NCBI RefSeq assembly: GCF_001577835.2
Contig: NC_029521.1
Location: forward strand, 9,538,255 to 9,602,254
DNA length: 64,000 nucleotides
Reading direction: 5' to 3'
DNA from: Coturnix japonica
Lineage: Eukaryota > Chordata > Aves > Galliformes > Phasianidae
Part shown: positions 1-10,590 of the stretch, one piece after another
Numbering within the stretch: position 1 is the stretch's first letter
Layout of the letters: every line of letters starts with the position of its first letter
The notes under the pieces: generated by a model
Seen by the model: only the letters and a program-made list of their open reading frames with translations
The model's database searches: none
Told to the model about the DNA's origin: nothing
Made by a program: the position numbers and the translations under genes

Positions 1-74
1 GGGCCACGTGCATTGCTTGGCTCACCCCTAACCCTGCTCTTTGCTGTTTATTTTTCTCTGTTTTACACCCGCAG

Positions 75-824
75 TGACACCGTCCTGCAGGCCCGCCTGG
101 TGTTCGCCACAGCTGAGGCGTCCCCCTTCGACGTGGCAGTGCTGGAGCTGCAGGGCAGCGTGCCCAGCTTCCAGCCCCCTGACCTTGCCACCACTTTCCA
201 ACCCGGTGAGTACCAGCTTTGCGCTGAGGAATGGGACACAATGGGATGCCACAGGGGAGCGGGGACAATGGCAACCTATGGGGACAGTGGTGACCTGTGT
301 GGGGATGCCACGGGGGTGTGATGAAGTGCCCTAACGCCAGTGATGTGACACAGGGGAGCCGGTGCTGGCGCTGGGCTTTGGGGCGCTGGGCCGTGCGTGT
401 GCCCCCTCAGTGACGGGGGGGGTGCTGTCGGCCGTGGTGGGAACCCCCCCAGTGATGCTGCAGAGCACCTGTGCCGTGCACGCCGGTTCCAGTGGCGGCC
501 CCCTGCTCTCTGCCCGCGATGGATGCCTGCTGGGTGAGCCCTCGTCCCCACCGCATCCCCATCGTGTCCCCATTGCGTTACTCCTTTTGGTGACATCTCC
601 CCCCTCCAGGCATCGTGGCCAGCAACACGCGGGACAACGCTGCCGGGACCACCTACCCACACCTCAACTTCTGCATCCCCGTCTCCCTGCTGCGCTCACC
701 CCTCGCTCGCTATGGCTGCAGTGGGGACCCTGCCGCCTTCGCCCCGCTCAATGCTGCCAGCGAGGGGGCACGAGCGGCGTGGCGGCTGCAGCAGCGGCCC
801 CCCAGCACTGGAGTGCTTCCATAA
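75..824 (+). CDS. TYSND1: TYSND1, trypsin domain-containing peroxisomal protease (3' part)
   Basis: Three terminal coding exons: 75-205, 354-533 and 610-824 (stop TAA 822-824), joined by very short GT-AG introns of 148 and 76 bases; the 5' exons lie outside the window. TYSND1 is the peroxisomal serine protease that processes PTS1- and PTS2-type beta-oxidation enzymes. The first exon carries the DVAVLEL block, which should hold the catalytic Asp. The second carries HAGSSGGPL, the catalytic Ser loop of S1/DegP-like proteases, and the third gives SNTRD and the strand NFCIP. The end (AWRLQQRP...) aligns with the end of mammalian TYSND1, but the protein finishes in VLP rather than the SKL-type peroxisomal signal known from mammals. 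The catalytic His would be in upstream exons. The gene is tail-to-tail with SPOCK2. Identification is strong; the true C-terminus is less certain. Confidence 0.85.
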
Positions 825-825
825 A
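820..825 (+). terminator. Candidate CATAAA poly(A) hexamer overlapping the TYSND1 stop
   Basis: The stop codon TAA (822-824) sits inside CATAAA, a known weak variant of AATAAA. A GT-rich stretch (CTGGTGGTGACTG and GTGGTGG, about 849-882) follows at the right distance for a downstream element. If used, the 3' UTR would be only about 15-20 bases. The nearest canonical + strand AATAAA motifs are at 1217-1222 and 1233-1238 and would carry the transcript across the SPOCK2 3' UTR. This is inference from motif spacing. Confidence 0.35.
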
Positions 826-985
826 GGCCCTCACCTGAGCCCTGGAGTCCCTGGTGGTGACTGAGGTCAGCGGGACGTGGTGGCTCCCCAAGCGGGGCAC
901 ATTTTGGGGAACAGAGGCCCATGAGAAGGGTGTGCAGAGGGGCCAGGAACGGGCATGGAGCGTTCGAGCACAGCGAGCACGGGCG

Positions 986-991
986 TTTATT
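986..991 (-). terminator. SPOCK2 poly(A) signal (AATAAA)
   Basis: TTTATT on + reads AATAAA on -, about 450 bases beyond the SPOCK2 stop. A second copy at 1135-1140 is an alternative nearer site. The SPOCK2 3' UTR is therefore about 1440 down to about 970, and its end lies about 150 bases from the end of TYSND1. Confidence 0.55.
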
Positions 992-1440
992 TCACAACAC
1001 CGCGAGGCAGCAATGCACAGCGAGCGGACAGGGCGGATGGGGGGAGACGGAGTGGGGGGAGGGGGGTGGTGGTTGGTGGGTTAGGGTTGGGTGTTTTTTT
1101 TTTCTTTTTTTCCCATTTTTTTTCTCAATTTTCATTTATTAGTGCACTTTCTGAGCACGCAGCAGCAGCACGCTACGTTCTACTGCCCTCTTCCCCCCCC
1201 CACCCCCCCAAAGAAAAATAAAATTAATTAAAAATAAAAACAAAAAAAGCACAAACGGGGGGGGTGGGGGGCACAGCTCAGCCCCGCGCTGTTCGCCCCC
1301 CGCCCGCCATGGGGCCCGCCCGGGCGAGCGCCCCACAGCCCCATCCCGCTTGGGGCCGGGGGCTGCCCCTGCGCTCTGTGCCGGGGGCAGGGGGCGATGT
1401 GGCGATAGGGGCCGCCCCCAGCCGTGTGCCCCCCCCTCCT

Positions 1441-4400
1441 CTACCAGATGTAGCCACCGTCGTCTCCTTCACCCGCCTCAGCCTCCTCCTCCTCGGCCTC
1501 CTCGGCTGCCTCCTCGGGCTCCTTCTCCTCCTCATCCTCCCATCCCACGCCGCTGCCGAAGTCTCCTGAAAACCCCGCTGCGTCCTCTGTGCACACGAGG
1601 ATCGCTCAGCGATGGGGCCCGCAACCACTCGGGGCCGTCACCCCGCGTTTCCCCCGCTCTCACCGCAGTCGGGATGCCCGTGGGAGCGGGTTCCGCTCAG
1701 CTCGGTGCCGTGCTGCGGGTCCACGCACCAACACTGCGCCCCGCCCGGCTCGCACTGCGCCCGCCGGTAGTAGCCGTCTTCATCACAGCTGGGCACGAAG
1801 GTGCCTGCAGGAAACCGGGCCCCGACACACCCCAGAACGTGCAGCGCCCGGACCCCCCCGGCAAGGAGCGTCCCAGCCCCGCCGCATCACAGGGGCCGGG
1901 GCTCCCCGGGGCTCCGACTCACCCGGCTGCGCCTTGGCCGCCTCCTGCATCTGCAGCCGCTCCAGCTCCCGCAGGCACGGCGGCTCTGCGGGACACACAC
2001 ACGCTCAGGGGCGGCCCCACGGTGTGAGGTACGTCCCCACATCCCCGTGTAACGCATCCTCCCTGCACCGCATCCACCCCCGTGCTGTGCACCCCCTGGC
2101 CTTGCATCGCCCCAGCCCCATGGTGTGCATCCTGCACACACCGCACACATCCCCCGTGCTGTGTGTGCATCCCCTGACCCTGCAACGTGCATCCCTGCAC
2201 GGTGTGCATGCATTGCCCTGACGCTGTGCAATGCATCCGATGACCCCATGGCATGCGTTCCCCCACCCCATCCTCCCAGCACTGCATGCACCCAGTGCCA
2301 TGCAGTACATCCCTGCACCATCCTCCCTCCATTGCATGCATCCCCCAGGTGTGCATCCCCCAACCCCGCAGCACGCATCTCCCCTATGTTCTGCATCTCC
2401 CAAACCCCATTACCCACATCCCTACCCTCTATCACACCCCAAAGCCCCATGGCACGTCCCCCCCCACTCGGCCGCCCCACGCACTTTCCCTCCAGAAGCA
2501 GAGGCACCACTCGGCTGCAGTGACGCGCCCATCACGGGAGGTGTCGCAGGAGTTGAAGAAGGCTCGGATACACGCCTCGTACTTGTCCAGGTTGATGGCA
2601 GCCAGCTCGGGCTGCTCCAGGACGCGGTCCCCGCTGGTGTCCAAGCGCCCGAACATCCATCCCACCGCCTCCTTGCAGCCGGCCGCCAGCGCTGTGAGGA
2701 ACGATGCCACCGTGAGACCCGGCCCCGAGGGGACGTGGGGACAAAGGGATGCGGGGTTGGGGTCTCACCGGTGCCGGGGGTCCCTCCGGAGCTGTTGTGC
2801 TTGGCGTTCTCACGCAGCAGCTGGAACCAGTCCCGCAGCCGCTCCCCCAGGTCGGCCAGGTCCTGCCCGGTGCACGGCTCTGCAGGGGGTTACGGTGTGT
2901 CGGCGGACACCCCCACACCGCACTGATACAAACACCCCATCGCACACATGTACCCCACACCACCCGAGGGCATCCCCAGATCGCACGGGAACAGCTGCAC
3001 GTTGTGTGGGTGCACCGCTACACCGCATGCATGCGGCACCCCGTCAAAGGGCACAGCCCCGTATATTGCACAGGTAAATCCCAACATTGCCCGAGCGCAC
3101 CCTCCCATGGCTCCCACCCACGTACCCCCACTGACCCTGCGTGCTGCCGGGGGTGGGGCAGGGGCAGTGCCCGTCGCATCGCGCCGTCAGCTGCTTGCCG
3201 GCCAGACACGCCTGCTGCTCCAACTTGCACTGGGGGCACAGCGTGTTGGCACGGGGGGCTGCGCCGCCACAACCCGCCCGTCCCCGCGCTTACCGCAGAG
3301 CTGTACGTGTGTCCGTCGGAGCCGCAGACGGGCGCGGGGCGGGCGGCGTGGCACGGCCTGCAGCCCCCGTGCTGCTTGATCCTGCCGGGGACAGCCGCGC
3401 TCAGCCCCGGCTCCGAACGCGTTCCTCCCCCGCCCGCCTCTCTCCCCCTTCCCCCCCGCAGCCCCTACCTGTGCTCCAGCTTCTTGCGGCTGACGCAGAC
3501 TGCGCGCTGCGGGCCCTGCGGCACGCACACCTTGTGCCGGCTGCACTTCACCTTCTGGCACGGCTCCTTGGTGCTGTCCTCCCCTGCCGAGCGACAACGG
3601 GGCGTCGCTCAGGAGCCCCCGGGGCACGAGCCGCGCACGGCCGCTGTCGGTACCTGCAGCCGGTACCAACCCCCCCCCGGTACCTTCATCCGGGGGCTGC
3701 CCGTCCTCCCAGCTCCGGATGTAATCGTCCTGCGGGCACGGCGCGGGATGCTGCAGTGCGCGCAGATGCCGCACGCGGGGCGCGCAGCGAACGGGCGGCA
3801 CCGCGCGCTCACGGTCCCCGCACGTGCACGGGCACCGCGCTCCGCCGGGCACCGCACACACGGGAGGAGGCAACACAGGTGCGGGGCACGATCACGCACT
3901 GCACGCGGCCCGGCACCGTGCGCTGCACACACGCACACGCGGAGGCACCGCACACACACCTGCTCGCAGCACACGGCCGCGAGCACCGCGCGGTGCACGA
4001 GCAAAGCATCCCCGCGCGGTACGCACGCACCCGCGGCACACGGACCTGCACCACGCACACACGGACACCCAAGCGTGGCGCACAGCGCTGCCCGGCACGG
4101 CACAGCACGGCACAGAACAGAACAGCACAGCCCCGCACAGCACAGCACGGCACACCGCGCACAGCACAGCACAGCACGGCACAGCACAGCACGGCACAAC
4201 CCCGCACAGCACAGTCCCGCACACCGCGCACAGCCCCGCACAGCACAGCACGGCACAGCACGGCACGGCACAGCCCGGTGCAGCAATGCACATCACAGCC
4301 CCGCACACGGCGCACGGTTCCGCTCACCTCCACCTCCTGCGGCGCAGCGCGGGGCGGCGGCGGAACGAAGCGGAGCGGCGGTGAGGACGGGCGGAGATGA

Positions 4401-4630
4401 GCACCCCGCGCCCAACCCCACCCGCGCCCCGCACTCACGTCTCGGAAGCGGTTCCAGTGCCGGATGCGGCCGCCGTACTGCGCGATGGAGGACAGCCACT
4501 GCTCGTCCTCCAGGAAATTACCGCCGGGCGCGGGGCCGGTGGCCGCGGAGGCGCCGGGCAGCAGCAGCGCTGGCAGCAGCGCGGGCAGCAGGGCCGGCAG
4601 CAGGGCGCGGTGCCCGCCGCAGCCCCGCAT
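1441..4630 (-). CDS. SPOCK2: SPOCK2 (testican-2), secreted Kazal/EF-hand/thyroglobulin proteoglycan
   Basis: Complete gene of 11 coding exons in transcript order: 4630-4439, 4336-4328, 3729-3684, 3583-3469, 3381-3294, 3229-3136, 2879-2769, 2691-2485, 1985-1923, 1804-1664, 1586-1441. They join in frame to 403 codons plus TAG (human about 424). Start: the only ATG in the CpG island that opens a Leu-rich signal peptide (residues about 1-29), followed by the conserved NFLEDEQWLSSI. Domains: follistatin/Kazal-like region with VCGSDGHTYSS (139-149); extracellular calcium-binding domain with two EF loops, DTSGDRVLEQPE (236-247) and DTSRDGRVTAAE (268-279); thyroglobulin type-1 domain with CWCV (333-336); FGSGVGW with an SG dipeptide suited to glycosaminoglycan attachment; acidic Glu-rich tail ending GGYIW. 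Testicans are extracellular-matrix proteoglycans, strongly expressed in brain. The linker before the EF domain is shorter than in human. Identification is very secure. Confidence 0.95.
2040..2440. repeat. Degenerate GCATCC/TGCAC tandem-like repeat in a SPOCK2 intron
   Basis: The 499-base intron between SPOCK2 exons at 2485 and 1985 is filled with imperfect repeats built on GCATCCC, CTGCACC and TGCATG, spaced very roughly every 20-35 bases. No clean period remains. It looks like an old diverged minisatellite and carries no coding signal, although long open frames cross it. Confidence 0.5.
4085..4290. repeat. GCACA/GCACG pentamer microsatellite in a SPOCK2 intron
   Basis: About 200 bases of five-base units (GCACA, GCACG, with CCGCA interruptions) lie between the microexon (4328) and the exon at 3729. 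The same class of repeat recurs upstream of DDIT4 (42128-42714). On both strands it opens long spurious frames (poly Ala-Gln-His or Cys-Ala-Val). Confidence 0.8.
4328..4336 (-). CDS. SPOCK2: SPOCK2 9-nt microexon encoding Glu-Val-Glu
   Basis: On the minus strand, CCGCAG is followed by GAGGTGGAG and then GTGAGC, so a 9-base exon has an intact acceptor and donor. It joins ...NRFRD (exon ending 4439) to DDYIRSWE (exon starting 3729) in frame. The human protein carries EVE at exactly this place, while testican-1 reads RFRD-DDY without it, which fits a removable three-residue exon. Confidence 0.85.
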
Positions 4631-4900
4631 CCTGCCGCAGCGCCGGCGGGGGCCGAACCGAGCCGAGCGCACCGCACCGCTCCGCACCGCTCCGCACCGC
4701 GGGGAGGCGCCGGCGGCGAGTGCGGCCGGGGGGCGGGGCCGGGGGCTCAGCATCGGGGGCGGAGTCCCGCTTCCGCCCCGGCCCCGCCCCTGCCGCAGCC
4801 CCGCCGCCCCTCGGGCCGCCCCAGCCCCCGGCCCCGCCGTGCCCCGAACCCGAGCGCCGGGTCTGCGGGAAAGCGACGCTTCGTTTGCGGTAGCGACAGG
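4330..4900. promoter_or_regulatory. CpG-island promoter of SPOCK2
   Basis: Very GC- and CpG-rich DNA covers the first exon and about 270 bases upstream, with many GGGCGGGG-type SP1 boxes near 4725-4800. There is no TATA box at a sensible distance. The transcription start is expected around 4650-4760 on -, but the exact base cannot be read. Confidence 0.6.
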
Positions 4901-4964
4901 GACGCGTGCGGGGAGCCGGTCAGCGGGAAGGGGAACCCACCCCGTGCTCGGGCAGAGCGACAGC

Positions 4965-5095
4965 ACGGGGGGGAATGGCTGCAAACGGAAAGATGTGAGA
5001 TTTAGGTTAGGGGCTGGGAGGAGATTCTGCACTCAGAGGATGCTGAGGTGCTGGCACCGCTGCCCGGAGCTGCGGGTGCCCCATCCCTGGGGGTG
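4965..5095 (+). mobile_element. CR1 LINE fragment, 3' region, sense on +
   Basis: The stretch GGGGGAATGGCTGCAAAC...GATTTAGGTTAG...CACTCAGAGG...TGGCACCGCTGCCC...GCCCCATCCCTGG follows the CR1 consensus 3' region in order, with several diverged positions. It lacks the terminal octamer end. It lies in the short gap between the SPOCK2 promoter and the 3' end of ASCC1 (about 4900-5195), which otherwise holds nothing I recognise. Confidence 0.75.
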
Positions 5096-5207
5096 CACAG
5101 TGACCCTGATGGGCAGCCAGAAACGCAGTCCTACCTAAAGTGCGAGCTTAACCAACAGGAGCCATCAGCACAACGAGAGACAAACGCCTGCCCGTGAACG
5201 GAACTTC

Positions 5208-5213
5208 TTTATT
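5208..5213 (-). terminator. ASCC1 poly(A) signal (AATAAA)
   Basis: TTTATT on + reads AATAAA on -, 211 bases past the ASCC1 stop codon. The ASCC1 3' UTR would end near 5190. Confidence 0.6.
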
Positions 5214-5423
5214 CGCAGGCCGACAGCAGGCGGGCACGCTGCTGGAGACGAGCCCTCGCTGCAGCCGAATGGTGCGGGAGGATCCCACATCCTCCCCGTA
5301 AGCCCCAGGCTCCCCCCCGCAGTACGGCTACAATACAAGGCACGAGGTGACCCCGATTCGCGTGCGGCCGCTGTTGGTCGCTGGTGTGACCACAGCCCGA
5401 GGGGCCCCGCCGCCGACCCTGGG

Positions 5424-8400
5424 TCAGTGCAGCAGCAGCCGACCCGCCGTGCCGTAGTACCCGGAGGCATCCGAGGAGTAGCGCTGGGACAGCAGCACCG
5501 CGTCCAGCCGCACCTCGCCGAACGAGAAGTTCTCAAAGAGCTGCACGAGAGGAGAAAAAGCCTTTCAGGAATGACAACGGCAGCTCAGCCTGCAGCTGCT
5601 CCTGCTGTAGGGCTGCGTGCTGCTTGCCAAGCCCGCTCCCCCCATCCCAGCACAGTGATGGCACACGCACTGAGGGCAGGGTGCTTGCTCCTGGCCCAGG
5701 TCGCAGGGCTTATGGACACGGCTCGGCCCTGACCAGGGGCAGCAGGGACCATCCCAGCACTGCCCCTGCTCTGCTCAACAATTCTCCTTTGTTTGGCAGG
5801 GCCTGGCAGTGGGTTCAGGCATGAACCGTGCCAGGGATGTGCCCCAGCCCATTCATCCCATCCACAAAGCCAGCCAAAAATGACATCAGGTTCTCACAGG
5901 GAAGCTCAGCAACACTGCTGGGAAGGCAGAGCCTTTGAGAGCAACGTGCCGCTCCTGCTCCATCCCATGAGGATGCAGAAAACGCACCCATGAATTAAAA
6001 GCACTGCCCTGCAGAGCCAATTCCTCCATCACCTCATGGCCAAAGCCCCAACAGCCGGCATGGAAGAAGCACCCCATGGCTCTCCATTGCCCATCGCCGC
6101 TTCCCCAGGGCCCCACTGATACAAGGCTGTCCCAGAAGGGTTTCTCCGAGGGGTGTGGAGGATGGGAAGAGGAATGGCTGCCACCACACCAACTCCATCT
6201 GATGCAATTAAAGATGAATGCAATTAATGATTAATTACGTCCCCAACAGCCTGGGTAGGACTTAGGATTAAACACCTCATGAATAAGAGATGCTGGGGAA
6301 GAGGTCGGTCTCCTTCTTGCTGGGGCAGAGCAATGAGGGATGGTATCCCCCCATGCAACCATGGAGGCAGCCCCTGCTGGGTGGGGGAGGCCATGGGAGA
6401 GCCCCATAAGGCAGCAGCTGGGGCCAGGCTCCCCCATCTGCACACTGATAGAAGCGAAGCCTTTGTACCGAAGCACTTGGTATTCCCATGGCCTTTTTTA
6501 AGCGCTACCACCTCCCGCGTGTCTGAGCGTGTGTGTTTCCCAGGGAGAACACTGCTAGGACTATTGATTTTTGGTAATGCAGCTGTACTTTCTGAGAGCA
6601 AATGCACTACAAGATTTAAAGGACAGCCTCAGCCCTGTTTTTTTCCTGCTCTCCTTTCAAGCCAGCTCTTCATCGATGCTCCTCCACACCCGTAGGCAAC
6701 TGGATGCCACGCATGAGTATCAGAGTCACGGCACCGCACAGCCCAGATCCACCGTGTGCAACTGAGAAAGAGGCCCTGGAGCATCTCCTCAAGGGCTCTG
6801 TGCCTCTGCAACAAGCAGCCAGCCCACAGTCAGCCCAAAGGATGGCTCCAAAGGGCTCAGCCTCCACTTTCTGCTTCCGCATCTATTTATCCTGGGGAGA
6901 AGCCAAGCAGAGCCAAGAAAGATATTTATATCTCCCACCACAGAAGCACTCTGCTTGTGGGGAGGCCAATGAAACGGAAAAGCACTTTGTGTTTTGCCTT
7001 TTCTTCTGGAAAAGGAGAGCCCTGGAGGTTGGCAGTTTCCCTTTCCAGAGTGTTACGGAGAGGATGAGGTGTGGATGCATGGGGACCAGATGCTGGTCAC
7101 TCGCAGGGCTGCTGCAAGCCATGGCATCTGGCTGGAGCAGGACGCCATGCTCAGCAGCAACAAGGCAATGCCCTAAATCCAAACACACCAATGGATTTAC
7201 ATCCTCGCTGCCTGAGGAATAAATAAGGGGGTGGGATGAGGGATTTATTAATAAATGAAAACAAGCCCGATGGAGGGAAAGCTCGATTTGCAGCTGACCC
7301 CGCACACGCCGTGCCAGCTCCTAATGCCCCTTGAGGGAATAGCATCACTCAGCTAAGTACCCTCTGCCTCCCCAAATCGAATTAGAGCTCAACAAGGAGA
7401 GCACACTGCTAACATTTAACCTCGAGCCCTGCACCTCAGCAGGAAGGCACTGGAGATGTGCTGAGCCTGCACAGCAGGGAAATACTCACGCATCAAACTG
7501 CAATTGCAGTCATCAGCCAAAGATGCTCCTCCCAACATCAGCCCCCAGCCACAGCAACTCGTCAGCAAAGTCAGAGCGGCACATCAAAACCAGGAGGGCT
7601 ATTTCTGCATGTTTGCCCCCTTGTGAAGCAGATACAACGAAAGCACTGGGGAAATAAATGCCAAAGAGGATTCCTGGATGAAGTATGCATCTGGGCATTT
7701 GTCAAGCAGCCCTCCTGGAGAGCAGCAGCACCTTTGTGTGCAAACCCAGGAACAGCAGCAATAAATCATGGCACTGCCCAGCTCTAGGATGGCTGCAGCA
7801 CGCTTCGGCTCCACTGACAGAGAGTGGAGCTGCCAATGCAAGCTCATGCCTTCACATCACCTGTCATGGGCTCAACAAGAGTGAGAAGTATTAATGGGCC
7901 TGCCCGAGGAGGCAGTGGGAGGACAGAAGGAGCCCAGGTGATGGGAGGGAGGCCAAGGTACTTAAAACTTCCTCCACATAATCTCTTACTTGTGCTCACG
8001 CAGCCTGGCCTGGGTTCTGCGCTGCCATCGGGGTTATTGATCGCTGAAAAACCTTACGTTGCCTTCAGCAGTCAGCCAAAAATGACCTATCCTGAACTGA
8101 TAATGAGCCCACGCTGCCCTGCTGAGAGCTCAGAAATGCCAAGGGAATGAAAATTCACCACAATGCCTTGCAATTAAAAACTCCCAGCAAAGAGCAGCAT
8201 TACCACAGGAAAACATGCAGAGGTGCACACACGCACCTGCTCTGCAAGGAAGAGCTGGCTTTGCTGGAGCTCCAGGCTGGGAAGCAGTGCCCTAGGGCAG
8301 GGGCAGAATGGCTCAGCAGCACAAAACCATCCATGGTGAATCAGCCCTGCAGGTGAGTGATGTGCACGCTGTCATCTGCCTGGGGCCCACAGGCAAGAAA

Positions 8401-10555
8401 AGCCAGGTGCCCTGCTGTCCTTGGCTGGGTTAGAAACGTTAAAGACCAAGTGGAATCATCAGACTCCAACAAACCCTCTGTCTGCAGGAGCTCCTCCTCT
8501 GTCACGGCTGCTTCCCGCTCACAGACACAACCCAGTGCTGGGAAACTGCTGGTAGAACAGGGACCTGTGGGGTCAGCATGTCTGGTTTCATGCACTTCTG
8601 CTAAAAGCTCTGCTGGCCAGCACAACAGCCTCCACCTGCACAAGCTGCCCTGAAGCTCCTCCTCCTTCACCCCAACAAGTGCAGCAAACCCTTCCAGCAG
8701 AGGCCCGAATCACAGCTCCATGAGTCCCCCAGACAAACCCAACCCCAATCCCCTGCAGGCTCACAGAGGATGAAACCCAGCTGGGCAACCTGTCAAGATC
8801 TGGGAAGCTTGTTCAATTAATGGATTTTTTCCTCTTCTATTTTCACTTTCAAAATATGTTTTCTGAGACAGCTTGGTGCCAAGAAAGAAACATCTGATTC
8901 CTGCGTTATTCATTGCGGACACCACTATGCCAATGACTATCTGCCAGAGGTTTAATTGTGCCTGGAAGCTCGCCAGCAGCAACACAAGACGAGCACCAGA
9001 AGCAGGTAGGCAGCACCCATCCACAGCGATGCCTCTCCACAGAGCTCCCACCTCCTGCTGACATCGGCCAGGGCTCCCTTCCTGTGGTTCTTTACATTGC
9101 TTGGATACCCCAAGCCTCTTTTCCCTTATGAAGAAGAAAGCATCCAGACTTCAGGAGGAAGGCAAGACGCTCACAGAAGCCCTGGCAGCCCATCTTGGGG
9201 GAGCGCAGCGAGTCTGTGCTAGAAGCAAAGCACTAACACCCTTACCATTAGCATTCAGCCTGACTCGTCCAGTCATTTATATTCTCTTGCTCTGCAGCAA
9301 AGCAACACAAGACCTGAAATTAGACAAGTGAGTGGCACCCCGGGTTAGTGCGAGCCCAGTGCAAGACACGAATCAGCGGTGACAAAGGAGAAGCTCTCCT
9401 GTTTAAATCACCCGTGCTGCCCCTTGTACAGCAGTCACACATACACCACTTCTACCTGGAAAAGCAGCACTCATGTCAGAGTGAGCGACGCACAAAATTC
9501 AGGGTGTTCTTGGCATGCGTGACGGGTGGTTTCCTATTTATGTTTTTATTTTGCTGAGCCACAGTAAATGCCACGGAGCTTTTGGTACGTAAGCAAATGC
9601 CATTCCATGGGTGTTTTGCATCTATCTTACATGGCGATCGTAAATCAACAAGCTCAGAAAAGGCCAAGGGAGGTCATGGCCCCACTGTCCTGTACATCCC
9701 TGAGGCAGGAGCTCATTGCTGGGTTCCATCTGCATGGGAAACAGGGCAGGCCTTCACGTAGCCTTCTTCCTTCTTCCCAGTAGAGCTATCTGGGGCCAGA
9801 TCCAGGCTCTGTTCAGCAGAGACTGTCTGGCTCCTCTGGCATGAGCAGAACCCAGCAATGCTTCTGTCACACTGCAAAGCCTTTGCTTTAGCACAAGGTT
9901 TTGGGTCGTTTCCCCTCCTTGCTGCAAATCCATGAAAATGCATGCATTTGAGGAAAGCAAGCCCTAGTTGCTATGGTGAAAGGCATTCTGCAAACTAAGA
10001 AACAAACACAAGTGGGACATTTGGAGGTTACTGCATCCTCTCGCATCTTTCTGACAGGAATAAAACACCCCAGCACATTAAAGGCTATGCTAATTTCCAG
10101 TGTGAGGGATTCACAGTACAACTGGTTTAAGGAATTAACAACCAACCCCTGCATCTCTGCAAAGCAGCCTCACCCCTTTGGCACTCAGCACTCTCTATCA
10201 CAAACAGCTGCTGCAGGTGCTGTAGGACCCAGGCTTTGGTTTTCCTGCAGTGATGCCAGGAGGATTGCAAGGCACCTGGGAACACCAGGACAAGGACCCA
10301 CCAATGTGACCTCCCAGATCCATTCAGTCACTGAGAGGAGGAGCCTGGCCACAGAGCCAGCCCAGTAAGTCAGGCAGACCAGGAGGATTAACCAGCAGAA
10401 GGGCCAGAGCATCTCTGCAATGAGCTGCCCTCTTTCACTCATCAACGTGCTCTTTGTTCTTCTCTGCACTAAGTACAGACCATTTGTAGGTGACTGTCTT
10501 CACAGTGACCCAACTCCATCTCCTTTCCCCCCCCCAATCATGCACACATTGACCA

Positions 10556-10590
<35 letters not shown>

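Noticed and set aside
1070-1092. Telomere-like GGTTAGGGTTGGG
   Set aside because: Only about one and a half units of TTAGGG in a G/T-rich 3' UTR stretch; not an interstitial telomeric array.
4660-4705. GCACCGCTCC pentamer-like repeats at the SPOCK2 5' UTR
   Set aside because: Short GC-rich 5' UTR redundancy; no separate feature supported.
2749-4893. 714-codon open frame on + across SPOCK2
   Set aside because: GC-rich antisense and repeat-driven frame crossing real SPOCK2 exons on the other strand; no conserved motif.
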